Assembly: GCA_021155905.1 (NCBI GenBank)
Contig: JAJNBG010000001.1
Span: 62,001-126,000, forward strand
Length of the DNA: 64,000 bases
Reading direction: 5' to 3'
DNA from: Bacteroidota bacterium
GTDB taxonomy: Bacteria > Bacteroidota > Bacteroidia > B-17B0 > Aurantibacillaceae
In this document: positions 63,978-64,000 of the stretch, in pieces
Numbering within the stretch: position 1 is the first letter of the stretch
How the letters are laid out: every line of letters begins with the position of its first letter
Translations under genes and position numbers: made by a program
The notes under the pieces: generated by a model
What the model was told of the DNA's origin: nothing
Database searches by the model: none
Seen by the model: only the letters and a program-made list of their open reading frames with translations

Positions 63978-64000
63978 GTTTTATATATTTTTTGTGCCAA

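Overview
The window looks like a chromosomal segment of a Bacteroidota (Bacteroidetes) bacterium. The supporting evidence is type IX secretion (T9SS) C-terminal sorting domains of both type A and type B, a PorP/SprF-family protein, SprB-type repeats, LytTR response regulators, HisKA_2 kinases with Reg_prop/Y_Y_Y sensors, little Shine-Dalgarno sequence before genes, and several TAnnTTTG-like -7 promoter elements just upstream of start codons. The sequence is AT-rich. No insertion sequence, prophage, CRISPR array, tRNA or rRNA was recognised. Family or genus cannot be fixed from this window.

Layout. 0.1-1.4 kb: lgt and a DUF1569-type protein on the plus strand. 1.4-19.9 kb, minus strand: a surface and secretion locus read from a Reg_prop sensor kinase and LytTR regulator, through a 3286-residue LamG/FN3 exoprotein and a seven-repeat cadherin-like type B T9SS protein, to PorP/SprF and OmpA-family proteins. 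20.1-25.1 kb, plus strand: RNase R, then a TPR sensor kinase with its NarL-type regulator. 25.2-30.0 kb, minus strand: a PiT phosphate transporter with a phosphate-type porin, then a multi-spanning GT-C-like membrane protein and RpiB. 30.0-30.47 kb: a very AT-rich divergent spacer. 30.5-41.4 kb, plus strand, closely packed: nadA, a MORN-repeat protein, an eight-PAS histidine kinase, a LytTR regulator, an unknown secreted protein, mnmG and a methyltransferase. 40.5-42.0 kb: four parS-like sites, running into a 1.2 kb stretch without genes. 42.6-43.6 kb: a TetR regulator with a palindromic operator and a doubtful small protein. 44.0-49.4 kb: fumC, mfd and a small lipoprotein. 49.5-50.8 kb: a type A T9SS cargo protein. 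51.0-53.7 kb: a mini-cluster of hotdog thioesterase, LolA, lipoprotein, hotdog dehydratase and DUF420 protein, resembling the accessory genes of aryl-polyene/flexirubin clusters. 53.8-55.3 kb: rpoN. 55.5-63.9 kb: a small secreted protein and a 2668-residue SprB-repeat adhesin with a type B sorting domain.

The most notable system-level reading concerns chromosome organisation. Four ParB-binding (parS-like) palindromes lie within 1.5 kb beside mnmG. About 10 kb away is an AT-rich divergent spacer with nine GTTAAT/ATTAAC motifs and three relaxed DnaA-box matches. Most genes to its left run leftwards and nearly all to its right run rightwards. Together these suggest that the window lies near, and may contain, the replication origin. 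This is inference and rests on GC skew and DnaA/ParB tests that were not run. The second theme is cell-surface display: two giant T9SS substrates and two smaller ones lie with PorP/SprF, OmpA, Lgt, LolA and three sensor systems.
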